This document shows positions 11,658 through 23,443 of a DNA stretch of 64,000 nucleotides, in pieces; within the stretch, counting starts at the first letter, position 1; every line of letters begins with the position of its first letter. This DNA is from Entonaema liquescens (lineage: Eukaryota > Ascomycota > Sordariomycetes > Xylariales > Xylariaceae). The stretch spans positions 992,001-1,056,000 of the forward strand of contig CADCSX010000025.1 in assembly GCA_902805475.1 (NCBI GenBank), read 5' to 3'. The notes under the pieces were generated by a model that made no database searches, was not told where the DNA came from, and saw only the letters and a program-made list of their open reading frames with translations. A program made the translations under genes and the position numbers.

Positions 11658-13152
11658 CTTGACTGAAGTTTTCGTGCACTTAAATAAGAAGAACGAATGT
11701 GCTGTTTGTACTTTTGGGAGTTTCTTGGGAAGGAAGATAGGTATATATCTAGAGGATCTCTAGGTTGTATTATACCTTGAGTGGATCTGGCTCGACACCG
11801 GGAGTAAATAAGTAGAAGAAAGACGCGGGAGTTAGCGACAGATATTATTCCGAGTGAACGTGTATACTTCTAAAATTGGGAGTGATGGTATGACAGAGAT
11901 GGGAGTCTGATATCAAAGTCCCCTGAGAGCAGGGGTAAAATGATCGGCACTGCGAGTTCGTGCCCGCCACTTGGGAAGCGAAGATGAAGAAACAACAACT
12001 TTTTTCGGCCACGGGCGAGAGCAATCAATGTAAGGCACGCAAACGGGTACTAACTAATAAGGAAATTTGCAGACATCTTTCCTACTTCCATTCATATAAA
12101 CTCCGTGACACCTTCTCGATTTATTTAATCTATCCTATGGGAAGGGCTTGGGGAAAGCTGCATGACGAAACATCCTAATGTCTGTCGATCATTCTCTAAT
12201 CAGTAAGTCAGGCCATTACACCACCGGCAACAACCATCTCGGGAACCAACTAGAGCGACGAATATAATAATGAAAAAAAAAAAAAGGATTTACATCTTCC
12301 GGATGGAATTTTCCAGTGTCTCGACCCTATAAACCAATAAACCTGTAAACTGTAGGTAACGCGTCAAGGACGCATCAACGTTTCCTCATAAATAGGCAAA
12401 ATGCAACCTAGGGCAATATAGGATAAAGATTGTTAAGCTAACTTCCCGCATCTGATTGGGACGTGGGGAAATACTCCGGCTCGTTCTAGGTATTTGGGTT
12501 GGTGGCTTTATAAAGAAATGTTACGCCGCCAACGTGATCGACAACCCACCAACTTGTTATTGGGTTGTGACTGTGACGCTGGGAAACGCATGGGAAAAGC
12601 TTTAAAATCGGAAGCCACCTAAAAAAGGAGCGATCCAGATCGAACTAATAACAAACACTATCCTGTCGATCATTCCAGAAGACGAGTAATAGAGTTGCGG
12701 GTAGTAAAAACCTACTTAACCGAACTAACTACCCTTGAGATATCGAGGTTCGAGAACAGAGAAAAATATGTTTTAATATTACCGTATTACCAACTGAGCA
12801 CAATTGCACCGGGAAGATAACGGACAGCTCGTGAGACAATGGCTTCATCGAGGCCCTTGGTATCATGGGAAAAAAAGGTAGGTTATGTGACATTACCTAG
12901 CTGCGACCTTATCAATATTGTAGTAAACGCCTACCATGCAATGTGTCGTGTTCATACTCCATTAATCCTCAGTTCGTTGCACCTCATCAATTTCGTGGCC
13001 TGTAACATTAGAACATTCGACGTTCCTAAGGGGCATTATGTAAAATGAACCGGTGTAGGTTGCGCGATCAATCGTCCCCTGATTATTGGTGGGCAGATCC
13101 GTCCTACGTACATCGAATCGCCAGTGCTGTGCAGTCATACATTCCTCTGCTT
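11658..13152. other. Intergenic, no gene seen
   Basis: Promoter side of the secreted-protein gene and 3' side of the M28 protease. The open frame at about 11960-12178 has no motif. A 13-nt poly-A run occurs near 12270. Nothing else is supported. Confidence 0.45.
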
Positions 13153-16100
13153 TCATGCTTTGAACGCTTTCCTCCCCTCACATAAACCTGACGTCAACTT
13201 GGTAAGGGCAACCCATGTAGGGGAATACTTGAGTCCCTCATCATAGGCTGGAATCGTGCCGGGGGTGTTCACATCATCCCAGCTGCAGAGGATACTACCA
13301 TCGATTCCAGTGCTCGCAGCCGAATCAGCTTCCCATTGAACATCAACTGTCCATGGTGTGGTCCAATCCCGACGATAAAGCTTAATCTTAGTTAGACCTG
13401 CTTCTGGTATGGCGCCAAAACGCTCGTGCGGCTCGTTGCCATTGACTGTAAAGGACGAAATGGGCTTGTCAAACGCAATCGCGCATGACCTACTATCTTT
13501 CGCATCGATCTCAAACCTGGCCCTGGTCTTGCCCTTTGCACGTGTGACGTTGAAATCCAACCAGTCGCCAAAGCCCTTCTGTGGTGGGATTCCATCGGGG
13601 AGCGTCTTAACTACGTTAGGCGGCACGGCCGAGCCATCGTAAGAACAGGTAGCTAGACCACTGCGCAGACTTCCTTGTGAAGTACACTCGACTTCTTTGC
13701 CGGCGGCAGATGGCAGTTCGGCAATCGTTCGCTGAACATATTCTTGCAATCCGGCATAATGGACTTTGGTCGCACCGGTATCAAGATCTACGGTTTGCTG
13801 GAAATAGATTTTGTATCTACTATTTTCGGAGAACGGGGGCGCTGCTAAGTTGTAGACCAATGTCACGACGAATACCGCGAGGAGTACCATGGGTACGTGA
13901 TGGGTGACCCGATGCGTAAATGGTGTAATGGGCAACAGTAAAAATATGCTGAAAAATGCCGTCATAAGATATGGAACCAGAAGGCTCGATCCATCAGCAC
14001 CCGTCTGGGAAACAGAAGCCACTAATGTCAAGCCATGTTGGCCAACGAGAATGATCAAAAACGGCCCCAGGATGAGGAACTGAAGGACCCAAAGCCAACT
14101 TGGAAGATTTGCCGACCATTGCTGTTCATATTCGTATGGTTGGTTTTGGTCGCTCTCATTTGATTTCGCTTTATTTATGAACGCGGATATCGAACGCCGG
14201 TATGTTGTGGCGAATGTCGTGCGACGCGTGCCTGCGGGAGTACCACCAACGAGAGGCGTCGTCTCTGTTGGTGGGGATTCAGATTCGGCTTCCTCATTCT
14301 CGTTGTCGTTAGCATTCAGCTCGTCTCGGCTCGGAGAAATTAAGGCATCGGCATGTGGGACGTTAATAAGATGGTCTCTGATTTCATGGTCGTCATGTAC
14401 TCGCTGCGCAAACGACGCCTTTGTGGGCAGAGCAAACAATTCGCAGAGAGCGATAAAAGAGGAAAGAAATACGGCAGAATGGAAAAAAACGAACACGTAT
14501 CCAGCCGCAATTCTAAAGCGATCTTCAAAAACGGTATTCGCGACTGAAAGACCCCATGCAGTAAGAAATAGCCAGAAAATGGAGTATCCCCGATGAAGAG
14601 CGCTGGGACGAGCGAAATTTGCCCCTGCCATAATAGTCCAAAAGGCGAAATAGAAAAGTGATACCATCATGGCCCAACTGTGGTTTGTGTCAGCACATCT
14701 TCAGGACAATACGAGCTCAATACTTACACAGTATATTCGCTGCTGTATATGATCATCGGGTTGATCTTTGTGACCAAGTATGCAGAGCCTACGACCAACG
14801 CCCCGGCAACGCCCAAAGCAAAAGGAAACCTGAATAGACCTTTTCGACCACCTAGCAAAACCGGATCAAGGTCGGACCCTTCGTAAGCAGATCGCCTTGC
14901 CGAGAAAAAGTAGTACTTGTCGTTACGCACTAAGATGTACGTCAAACCAAGGAGTATCAGAGGTGTGGCTATTAGTAAAGTAAGAGACCACGCAAACAGA
15001 GTTCGCAACTCGAAAACAGCAAACGTCTGTCCGAATATATCAAACCAGACGCCATCGTTTCCTCTGCCATTCCACGCTTTCTTCCGGTCACCATCAGGAC
15101 GTTCGCCGATAAATGTGTCGCCCGTGTCTCCAGATAGGCCTTGCACCGTGTGCAGCGAGCTGCTAAGCATATGCCAGAGACTGGCTCTCGATGCGTGCTT
15201 GGCGTCGTCTTGGTTAGTGTGATACCTGGCACGAGGTCGATAAAAAGCCATATCTAATCCTCTTAACCCAAAAATTCCATCAAAGACTACATAGTCGGTG
15301 TTGCTCTTTATAGCTCCAAGGCCGAACGCATCGGATGAGATTACGGTACCAAATGGATTTTTTGTGCCCCTGTAGGCGTTGGTTACTTCAGCATCAGTTG
15401 TGCGGAACAAATTAGCCCGACCACCAGCCCCGGCGCCTTCAAGGTTTAAAAATGTGTGGCAGAAAGGCAGAAGAGGGCTATTGATGAAAGCTTGAGCACC
15501 CCATAGGCCGTCTTCTTCGTTGTTGTTGAACAGGGCAACGATGCCTCTCTGAGGTCGGTTTTCCGGCCGGGAAAAGTAGTCGACTAGAGCTATTAGAGTG
15601 ACGCATCCCATTCCGTCATCCGTAGCACCATATCCAGAGGAAACGCTGTTCTCACATTAGCTTAGCACACCAGACCATTTGATGAGAGGTGTGAGACGTA
15701 CGAGTCGTAATGGGCATTCATCAAAACGCCTCCCTTTCCTATGACTTTGTCTGACGTTACGGTGCCATCCTTCCACCAAGGACCTTGCGGATCATCTTTT
15801 CCTCGAATGTATACTATAACATTTGTGCCTTCGAAGTAGGTACCAGTGGAACTTGATGATCCAAATACGATATTGGCAGTAGTTATATTTGAGGTATTGT
15901 CTGCGAATACGACCATACTTGAATCATTCGCCCCATTGCGCTTTTTGATGCCATCCAACTCCAATAAAAGCCAATCATGTATCTCATCATTCTTCTTGCT
16001 ATTGAATGGGTGGTAGTCGCGGGACAACACAGTTAAGTCGAGCCATGATTTGGTGAGGTTGAGGCCGGAATAGAGGGTTGGATTGCTTGGAGGAGGCGGA

Positions 16101-16207
16101 ACGGTTTCGTGCACAATGAGTAACGGAACGAGTAGAGCGATATAAGCGATCGTGGTCCAGAACGTTACAGCGAATGGCTTAAAGGCGACCGGGTTTGATA
16201 CAGCCAT
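13153..16207 (-). CDS. M28-family vacuolar membrane protease (PFF1-like)
   Basis: Three exons on the minus strand: 16207-15702, 15645-14728 and 14677-13153. Introns are 56 and 50 nt; the total of 2949 nt gives 982 aa, normal for the family. Residues about 9-35 form an N-terminal membrane anchor. The luminal zinc-peptidase domain has the M28 ligands in order: the His of NAHYDS, the Asp of GATDDGMG, the Glu pair of NNNEEDG, the Asp of NTDYVVF and the His of RYHTNQDD. Several transmembrane helices follow (VWAMMVSLFYFAFW and others), then a soluble C-terminal domain ending LTSGLCEGRKAF. The family is a vacuolar membrane metalloprotease in yeast (Pff1). The start is set at the first in-frame ATG (MAVSNPVAFKPF); upstream in-frame codons begin with GTG. 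All ligands are intact. Confidence 0.95.
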
Positions 16208-16650
16208 GATTGGCCGAGCTGGCAGACTCTGCCGCTTCACCTACAAGATGAGATACGGCCAGAACTATTAAGGCTGCAGGAGAGGGAATACGTAAGGACC
16301 AGTAAAGGGAGAGTCAGACAAGCTCTAGGTGGGGATGATGACGAGCATCCCAAAAAGAAGCAGACACGAAGAATAGTAGCATATGCTGAGGCACTGTACA
16401 GAGGATGACGGACGTATTAATTAGGTTGATGCATTCGAAGGTATATTGATGTTTATATTTGGAAGGATTCGACTTCACGTGCGCATCGAATGTTGTTGAC
16501 GTATTTTAGACTATTCCATTCTAAAATCGCAATTGCCTTAAATGTTGTCGATTCTTCTTAAACTTAAATGCATGATCTGAATCTGGAAGTAGAAGTTCGT
16601 AGTGGAGTTGGAGAGTTGGAGAAGTGAACTGGTGGAAGCTACCTGGAGGC
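16208..16650. other. Upstream region of the M28 protease gene
   Basis: No gene seen. It should hold the promoter of the minus-strand protease gene. No clear TATA element is apparent. Confidence 0.4.
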
Positions 16651-17177
16651 AGGTCAACCCAACTATATCCTGGCGCATCATCCCAACCTCTAACCCAAAA
16701 CGGCAAGGCGCCTCGACTAGCGCATATTAGGCTGAGCTTCCTCCCTATTATTTTACTAACATAACTTTTATAAAACTTATCCTTTTATACACCAATTTTA
16801 ACTTAAAATTTTTAAAATTTAAAATTTTAATTAATTATTAATCAATTAAAAATCAATTTGCAATTAATTCCTAATTAATTAATAATTAATTAAAATATTT
16901 TAAATATTTTAAAAGTAAAAAATAATAGTATAGTAATCGATTTTTAATCAATTCTTAATCAATTAAATAAAATGAGTAAAAACTTAATGGTTGACACGCG
17001 CTGTAATTATAGCATATTTAGTGAGTAGTACGCCCTGTAATTTAGTGCATCTTTAGCGCTTTAAAGCCCTAAAGCTTACTTTACTGTGGAGACCTTACTT
17101 GAGTCTTGGCTACTCAAATGTCTGCCTAATCGGGTTAGAGGTTGGGGTGATGCGCAAGGATATAGTTGGGTTGACCT
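16651..17177. mobile_element. Inverted-repeat element with AT-saturated core
   Basis: 46-bp arms at 16651-16696 and 17132-17177 are inverted copies with two mismatches (core AGGTCAACCCAACTATATCC). Between them, 16745-16975 is extremely AT-rich, with TTAATTAATTAA-like words like those of the RIP islands. Weaker similarity extends inward from the arms (GCTAGTCGAGG versus GCTACTCAAAT). This may be a decayed MITE-like element, or two opposed copies of a dispersed repeat around a RIP-mutated core. No target duplication could be fixed. Confidence 0.5.
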
Positions 17178-17752
17178 GTATACTCGAAGCTACGGATTAC
17201 CACAGGTTACAGTACCCAATTAGAGCGGGAAATGGCCCAAGCTCTTTAGACATACATACCTAGGTACATAGTGGATAAAACTGGATATGCATAAGTCGTG
17301 TGCCACAAGATCCCTGTCAATACCTTGCATTGCACGCCTGTGGTCACTGTATCAGTGGCTTGTGGGTATTTGAGCTTGAAAGCCACATGGCATGGAACTG
17401 TTATTACTTAGGGAACACATCGGAATCACCACTTCACTAACAGCATATACAAACGGTAGACATTAAAAGAAAAGTCCTTGTTGCTGTCTACGGATTAGTC
17501 CTATAATACATGTGTGTAACCACCCTCTCGACGCGATAACTAGAATCGCAAATTCATATTCCTCGAGTCCGCATGAAAAGTAAAAGGACACAAATCTGAG
17601 GCGAGGTGTACGGAACGGTTAGTACTAAAATCAGAAAATAACGCGTAACAGCAAAATCATTAGCAGTGCAGGGTGACTTGAACTAGATATGATGTACCAA
17701 GATCAAGCGAGTTAGTATCGATATGCTAGGTGGGTGGATCTGAATGCGCCCA
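17178..17752. other. Intergenic, 3' side of the BBP gene
   Basis: No coding signal. It probably includes the BBP 3' UTR. Confidence 0.4.
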
Positions 17753-19876
17753 CTAAGCACCAGGAGGGGGCGGCGGCGGCTGGTCACCAGGAGGAGGCGG
17801 AGGAGCATCAGCACTAGGCGGTGGAGGGGGAGGTACCGCTCCGTTGGAATATTGCTGGATTAGAGCATTAATGTTTCCAGGCGGTAGTCCAGGCGGGGCA
17901 CCAAGAGAACCTCCTGGAGGAGCGAGACCAGGAGGAGGTCCCATACCAGGAGCTGCACCATATCCTGAATAGCCGGGGTAGTTGGGGTACTGAGGCTGCC
18001 CGCCCGAGGCTTGATGCCAAGGAGCTGCTGCTCCGGGGGCAGAACCACCATTATAGTTCTGACCTTGACCACCATAGTAATCACCTCCATGGCTGTCGTT
18101 GCCACGATGGCGGTCGCGCCAGGGAGCAGAGCCACCGCCTCCACTTTCGTTGTTTTGATCGTTGTTGCGGGAACGCCATGGGGCAGCAGCACCTGTCGGA
18201 CCTCGTTGCCAAGGTTTGGCGTCACCGCCATTAGTGTTGTTGTAGGAGCCAGGGGCTGCTTCGATACGAGCTGGAGTTCCGCTAGAGCCACCTCCAAGTT
18301 CTTGAAGGAATTGCTAAAACATCATGTTAGATATTATGCCACAAAATTATTTTTTTTTTGTTGCAATGAATACGTACCTCATATTCACGGTCAACGGAAT
18401 CTCCACCGCCAATGCGACCAGCAGCAGCGCGGGGAGGACCGTCGTTGCGCCAGCTAGCACCCTTCTGCCTATCAGGACAATCTCGAGCCATGTGACCGGC
18501 ATTGCCACAGACGCGGCAAATGATGTTGGCCGTAAAATTCTGCTTCTCGGGACAATCATACTTCCGGTGACCAATCTGGCCGCAATTCTGACACGCTTGA
18601 TTTTCGTCGTCGCGTAGAGTACCGTTCAACGTAGCCAGTTCTCGGAGCTGATTTCTCTTGAGTTCGTTTTGACCCTCAGGAATGGATGCAGCCTACGTGA
18701 TGTTAGTTATACGGGAATTAAGAATATAGAACTCATAGGTACGTACGGTTTCGATAACATTGTGGATTAGCTTCTTGGCCTTGTTGACTTTCTCCTCAGT
18801 ATCTGCCATGATCAAACAATGAAGATCTTCCTCCTGGTTGCTAGCGTGAGCAGCATCAGATCGACCTTTGCCTTCTTTGACGGAGCCTTTTCCGCGGATG
18901 GCAATTTTGGCGCCGGATTCTGACTCCATTTTCTTCAATGTGTTACCACGAGGACCGATAAGTAAACCAACTTTAGTAAGAAAACCTATGTGTTAGTGTT
19001 TGTAACAAGACGGTTAGAACAAGAGTACGAGCTGGATGAGGCCAATATGTGGCAAGTCATCCATCGAGATATAACGGTATTCCTGGCAATATCCCGAACA
19101 AGAAGGGGCAAGAACATGGTTAGAAAGGTTAGAGGGTTAGCAATCTCACTGAAGTTAATCTCTGGATAGTCATTGACGGGTACATAGACCTTCTCTTGGG
19201 TCTTAGTAGGGCGGCGGTAGTCCTGAGGTGGGTGGTAGTTAGGAATAGTCTTCATAGCTTTCTCAACAAGCTTGTGCCTCTCATCTTCGAGGCGCTTGCG
19301 GTAACGGTATTCTCTAGTGTTAACACGGCGACCATGGTTGTCATATTGCGGCGGAGGGGATGGAGATCTGTGAAATGTTAATTGGATTGCGCCAAAGACA
19401 GACTGTTGGATGGTATAAGGTTAAATATACCTATCACCATCGGCAGGGACAACATCGTTGATCCGCAGCTTCTGACTGATCTCCTCGATTCTCAAATGTA
19501 GAGTATAAGCTTCTAGTTGTTCGCTTGTCATGTTGGCTACAATAGCCGTGGGAAGACCCATGAGGCCAGCAGCTTTATTTTCGGACGCATCACCCCATCG
19601 ATTCCGCTTCTTTCGACGTCGAGGGCCATCGGCGTCAGTTCCTATGAGATTTTTCATTAGTTCTTTGGTCTACAGAGAATGCTATATTGTTGCGAATGGC
19701 TTACTTGGCTCAGGGCTACGACCGCGCTTCAAGTCGCGGTCCCCATTGGAAAGGCTGTAGCTATCGTCTCCATTTTCGCGTTTCTCGATCGCATCGTCTA
19801 ATTCGCCCCCAAATCGTCGACTCTTTCCGAGAGGAATATTATTGGATCCCGTTATACCTTGATTTCTCCACGACAT
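17753..19876 (-). CDS. Branchpoint-bridging protein (SF1/BBP)
   Basis: Six exons on the minus strand: 19876-19705, 19641-19431, 19367-19150, 18970-18747, 18692-18378 and 18313-17753; total 1701 nt, 566 aa. The N-terminal part has the KKRNRWG motif and the SF1 helix region (LRIEEISQKLRINDVVP). The KH/QUA2 RNA-binding domain includes DYPEINF, GLLIGPRGNTLKKME and IAIRGKGSVKEGKG. Two CCHC zinc knuckles follow (CQNCGQIGHRKYDC and CRVCGNAGHMARDC), then a Gly/Pro-rich tail ending in poly-Pro runs. The protein recognises the intron branch site in early spliceosome assembly, in the nucleus, with U2AF. Five introns of 54-179 nt interrupt the gene; the third has two in-frame acceptors 15 nt apart. The yeast counterpart is MSL5. 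Confidence 0.96.
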
Positions 19877-20574
19877 ATTGATAGAATTTGCGCTGTGAAA
19901 GGGAAAGTATATCTGAAAGAAACGAGTTAAAAAAAACTAAGGTATTAAAGATGGTTGTTGCGAGGAATTATTTTGGGGCGACTTTTGCAGGCGCCACGCT
20001 TATGTAAACGCTGTTTTTACCTAAACCAAAGTGGAGCAAGTGCGACGTTAGAGCCATTTGCGTTAGTCAGATAAAAGGTACGTACCGGATGGCCGTGAGT
20101 TGGAAGCCCAACGTACCTACATATTAAAAGGGCACAGAACTTTCCAAGTTACTAAGCAGATTACATCTTTCACATATACCTCCTTAGAAACAAGCCAACC
20201 CCCGAAATAAAATACTCTAACTATACTAGATACCGAGAACCGAGAATTATAGTAATATCATATGCTATTCTTTGCTTAAAAGAGTAAATGGAAGAATAGC
20301 GGCTATCCTCCCCCGCAATATTTCATGGTAGCATCAAGCGGAAAGGGGTTGGAAAATCGAAGAGGCTAACCATACGCATAGTAAGCTACATTCACCAAAT
20401 TGGCGGGCTCAACCATTGTCATACGTAGTGGAATACTTCACATAAAGAGGTATATATGATGCCCATAATCATATAAACATTCTCCACTAAAAGAAAACGA
20501 GTCGGAAGGTCTAAAATGTCCCTACAGGCCGAGCCCTACATAGCAGTCTCGTGGAAACCCTACGATAGAGTTCT
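19877..20574. other. Promoter region of the BBP gene and 3' side of the GST gene
   Basis: Both flanking genes are on the minus strand. No extra coding frame is seen. Confidence 0.4.
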
Positions 20575-21591
20575 TTACTTTGCTTCTTCCTTCATCGCCG
20601 ACTGGACCCAATTTCTCATCGGGGCAGCAATTTTATCTAGTTCTTCGGGAGAAAAGTCCTTGTATTTCTCATACGCGTGGGGATCTGGCACTTGACGACC
20701 TTTCTCGACGCCTGGACGCTTTAGCATCCGTTGAACCCATTCAGAAAGTACCGGGAACTCGCTCATATCGATTCCAGCCCATTCTTTACGTGATCGTTAG
20801 TTGAATTCCTGTGAGACTCGTCGTAGTGATACATACTTGCTGCTACCACCCATCCCCAGCACGCGATATCCGCGCTTGTGCAACGGTCACCAACCAAGTA
20901 GCCAGACGTCGATGAACTAAGCTGTATCTCAAGTGTCCGGTAGAGACGGCGAGTTTCGTTCTTGTACCGATTGATACCATATTCAATCTTCTCCGGAGCA
21001 TAGCCTACTCATATTAATAACAAAGGTATACAAGATCTAAGAATCCAACACGTACGATTGAAATGATTCAGCTGTCTACTCAGATATTAGTATTTCTGTT
21101 TGGTCTACTTGATACTGGCTCTTACTCACCCTTGCATTGGACCGAGACCTCCCATTTGCCACATAAGCTAGAACTATATGAGCAGTTGGAGCGTGAACGA
21201 TATCTAGGTGCATGTGGCTTACCCAGTTGTTCACTTCATAGTATTCCCTAGATCCCTTCGGATACGAGACTTTGTGTTCCGTATCGTATCTGTCGGTCAG
21301 ATATTGCATGATAGAGCCACTTTCAAACAGCCTGATGGGCTTGCCATCAGTGAAAGTATCAGTAAGTGCAGGAATACGGCCATTCGGGTTAATTTCCAAA
21401 AACCACGGCTCCTTCTGAACGTTCGTGCTGATATCGATCTTGGTGACCTATCTGCTGGTTAGGTATAGACGTTACCTTTTAGGAGAGTAGTGATGAGCTC
21501 ACACCTTGTAAGATAACCCTAGTTCTTCCAGCAGGATTGACACTTTAATGCCATTAGGGGTTTGAGCGGTGTACAAATGGATATCAGACAT
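20575..21591 (-). CDS. Glutathione S-transferase, Ure2p-like
   Basis: Six exons on the minus strand: 21591-21505, 21447-21223, 21167-21130, 21075-21056, 21004-20837 and 20783-20575; 747 nt, 248 aa. The N-terminal thioredoxin-fold domain reads MSDIHLYTAQTPNGIKVS, INPNGRIPALTD and LFESGSIMQYL (glutathione-binding motifs). The C-terminal helical domain contains WQMGGLGPMQGQ, NHFNRYAPEKIEYGINRY and GDRCTSADIACWGW. Length and motifs match Ure2-type fungal GSTs, cytosolic enzymes that conjugate or reduce with glutathione. Exon 4 is only 20 nt and exon 3 only 38 nt, but conserved residues run across every junction. The gene lies upstream of BBP on the same strand without evident functional link. Confidence 0.92.
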
Positions 21592-23443
21592 GTTGTGAGA
21601 GGGAAATCTGTTGCAATTTGTGTAAGTCTAGTGGGCACATATGATCAATGCTCAAGCCTCAAGCAGGCTGAAGAAGGACGATATTTAATATATCGATATC
21701 GAGACAAGATGGTAGAGCTGCTTAGCAATTGAAGCTGCAATGACGTACCGAAAATGTATATATACGCCGGATTAATAATATTTGGTCTGTAATTTTTATT
21801 CGATTACTAAATCCCGTGTCTCCCGTATCTTCCGTATCTTACATTTCAACGGCAATCATGAATGATGACTAGTCGTTTTATTTCCCCGCTTTCTATATCC
21901 TGAACGGTTTAAGCCGGAGACCCACATCGCTCCAGTCTACCCCTGAACCATCGGTGCGCTACTCTCGGCGTATTAAAAAAGTCACCGGGTCGATCCCGAT
22001 GTAACACGGCTTTTTAAAAGATGTTTTTATGTAAGTATCGTATCTATCATGCCATTTGGCTCTGGAAATAAATCAGCAACAGCTCGAGAAATAAAATCAA
22101 TACCAATCCAACTAAGGCTCTAGTTAATCTTTAAAAACACCGACGTCGAGTTTAACCGTTACGATGTATTAGTACAATAGCGGATACTCGATTCAGTCGT
22201 GGTCCTATTAATACTTCTCTAACCGCCGATAGAAGTCAGACAGAAAGAATATAATCCAACCTCAAATTATAACTCCGCCGATCAGTTGTACCTCGCCTTT
22301 GAGCTAAATATAATCCTCGTCGCATATTTTAGAATCTATAGACATTGTTCTTAATAATAAACTGATACTTATACGTTAGCTTCTAGTAGTTCCATTACTT
22401 GTTAACCAACATGCCGGCTGTAATAATAACCGGGTTGAGTTCGACAACTCGGAGTTGGTAAAGCTTTAGGTAAGGTAGTAATTCAATCCAAATATTTGCA
22501 CCCTGAGAAGAAGGCGGATCATAGGCAGGTAAAAGGGGGACCCAAGTTATATTAGCTTGCTGGACTTCATATGCAAACATTGATTTTTTCCCAGAAGCTT
22601 CGCAGCACAAATAAAGCGCACCAGGTTCGTAATATATAGGGTCTCTGATCCAAACGGAGTGGAACTAGCCTTTTTACAAGTGCCTTAATGGGAGACCTAA
22701 AATTCGTATTATTCACGATGGTGGACTAGAGGGAATTTTCGAACAAATATTAATATAGATGGCCGCGAATTTTGCATCGATCTTTCCATACTACGCGTAG
22801 CTTTATATTCGAGGGTCGATTTCTTCCTCGGTCTGCGTGAAGCAAAGAAAGGGATGAGGCTAGCTTGTTGTGTTGTGATTGGATGATTCCATAAAGGCAG
22901 GATGACATCTTCACTAAGAGTGAATATACTACATCTTATCGTTCACTGAAGTTAAGAGATGGTCAGGTTTTGAGTGGTTCTGGGCCTTATCGGGGACAAT
23001 GGTTTGAAGGGTAAATGGACTCGCTAGCATTGCGGAATGCGACTCTTGTCAACTCAGATATTGGACCTTATCAAAAATAAAGGTGGCAGACCTCCTATTT
23101 CTACCAGCGTACCTTAAATTCCCTAGGTACCTAAAGCAATGCACCAAAACTACCTTACGTTAGGTAGGTACCGATAACAATTACCAATGCGCCTCGTTAA
23201 GTGCCTACTAAGTGCGTCACCAACCTTGACGTCGACAAACCTCCTACATACTGAACCCCACATTTGTCCCGTTCCCATGGCATCCGCCATCTGACTTGCA
23301 CAGTTTCAGTACTCTACTACTTGTTTACTGGAGGAGTTCTACACTTCATATTAATCGTTGATGGTTTGCACTTCTATTTAATTTTCCAGTGCCAATAATA
23401 ATCAAAACTTTCTTTGACCTCCTATTCTACTAAGGTGAAATCC
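21592..23443. other. Intergenic, no gene seen
   Basis: Space between divergent GST (minus) and Rho-like (plus) genes. The open frame at about 22395-22610 (minus) has no motif. The segment from about 21760 to 22340 has many TA-rich words and may be a weakly RIP-mutated remnant, without identifiable ends. Copies of the TAGGTACC motif occur at about 23110-23175. Confidence 0.4.

Noticed and set aside
14177..14596. 139-codon plus-strand frame
   Set aside because: Antisense to the well-supported M28 protease exon 3.
22395..22610. 71-codon minus-strand frame
   Set aside because: No motif; lies in possibly RIP-altered intergenic DNA.
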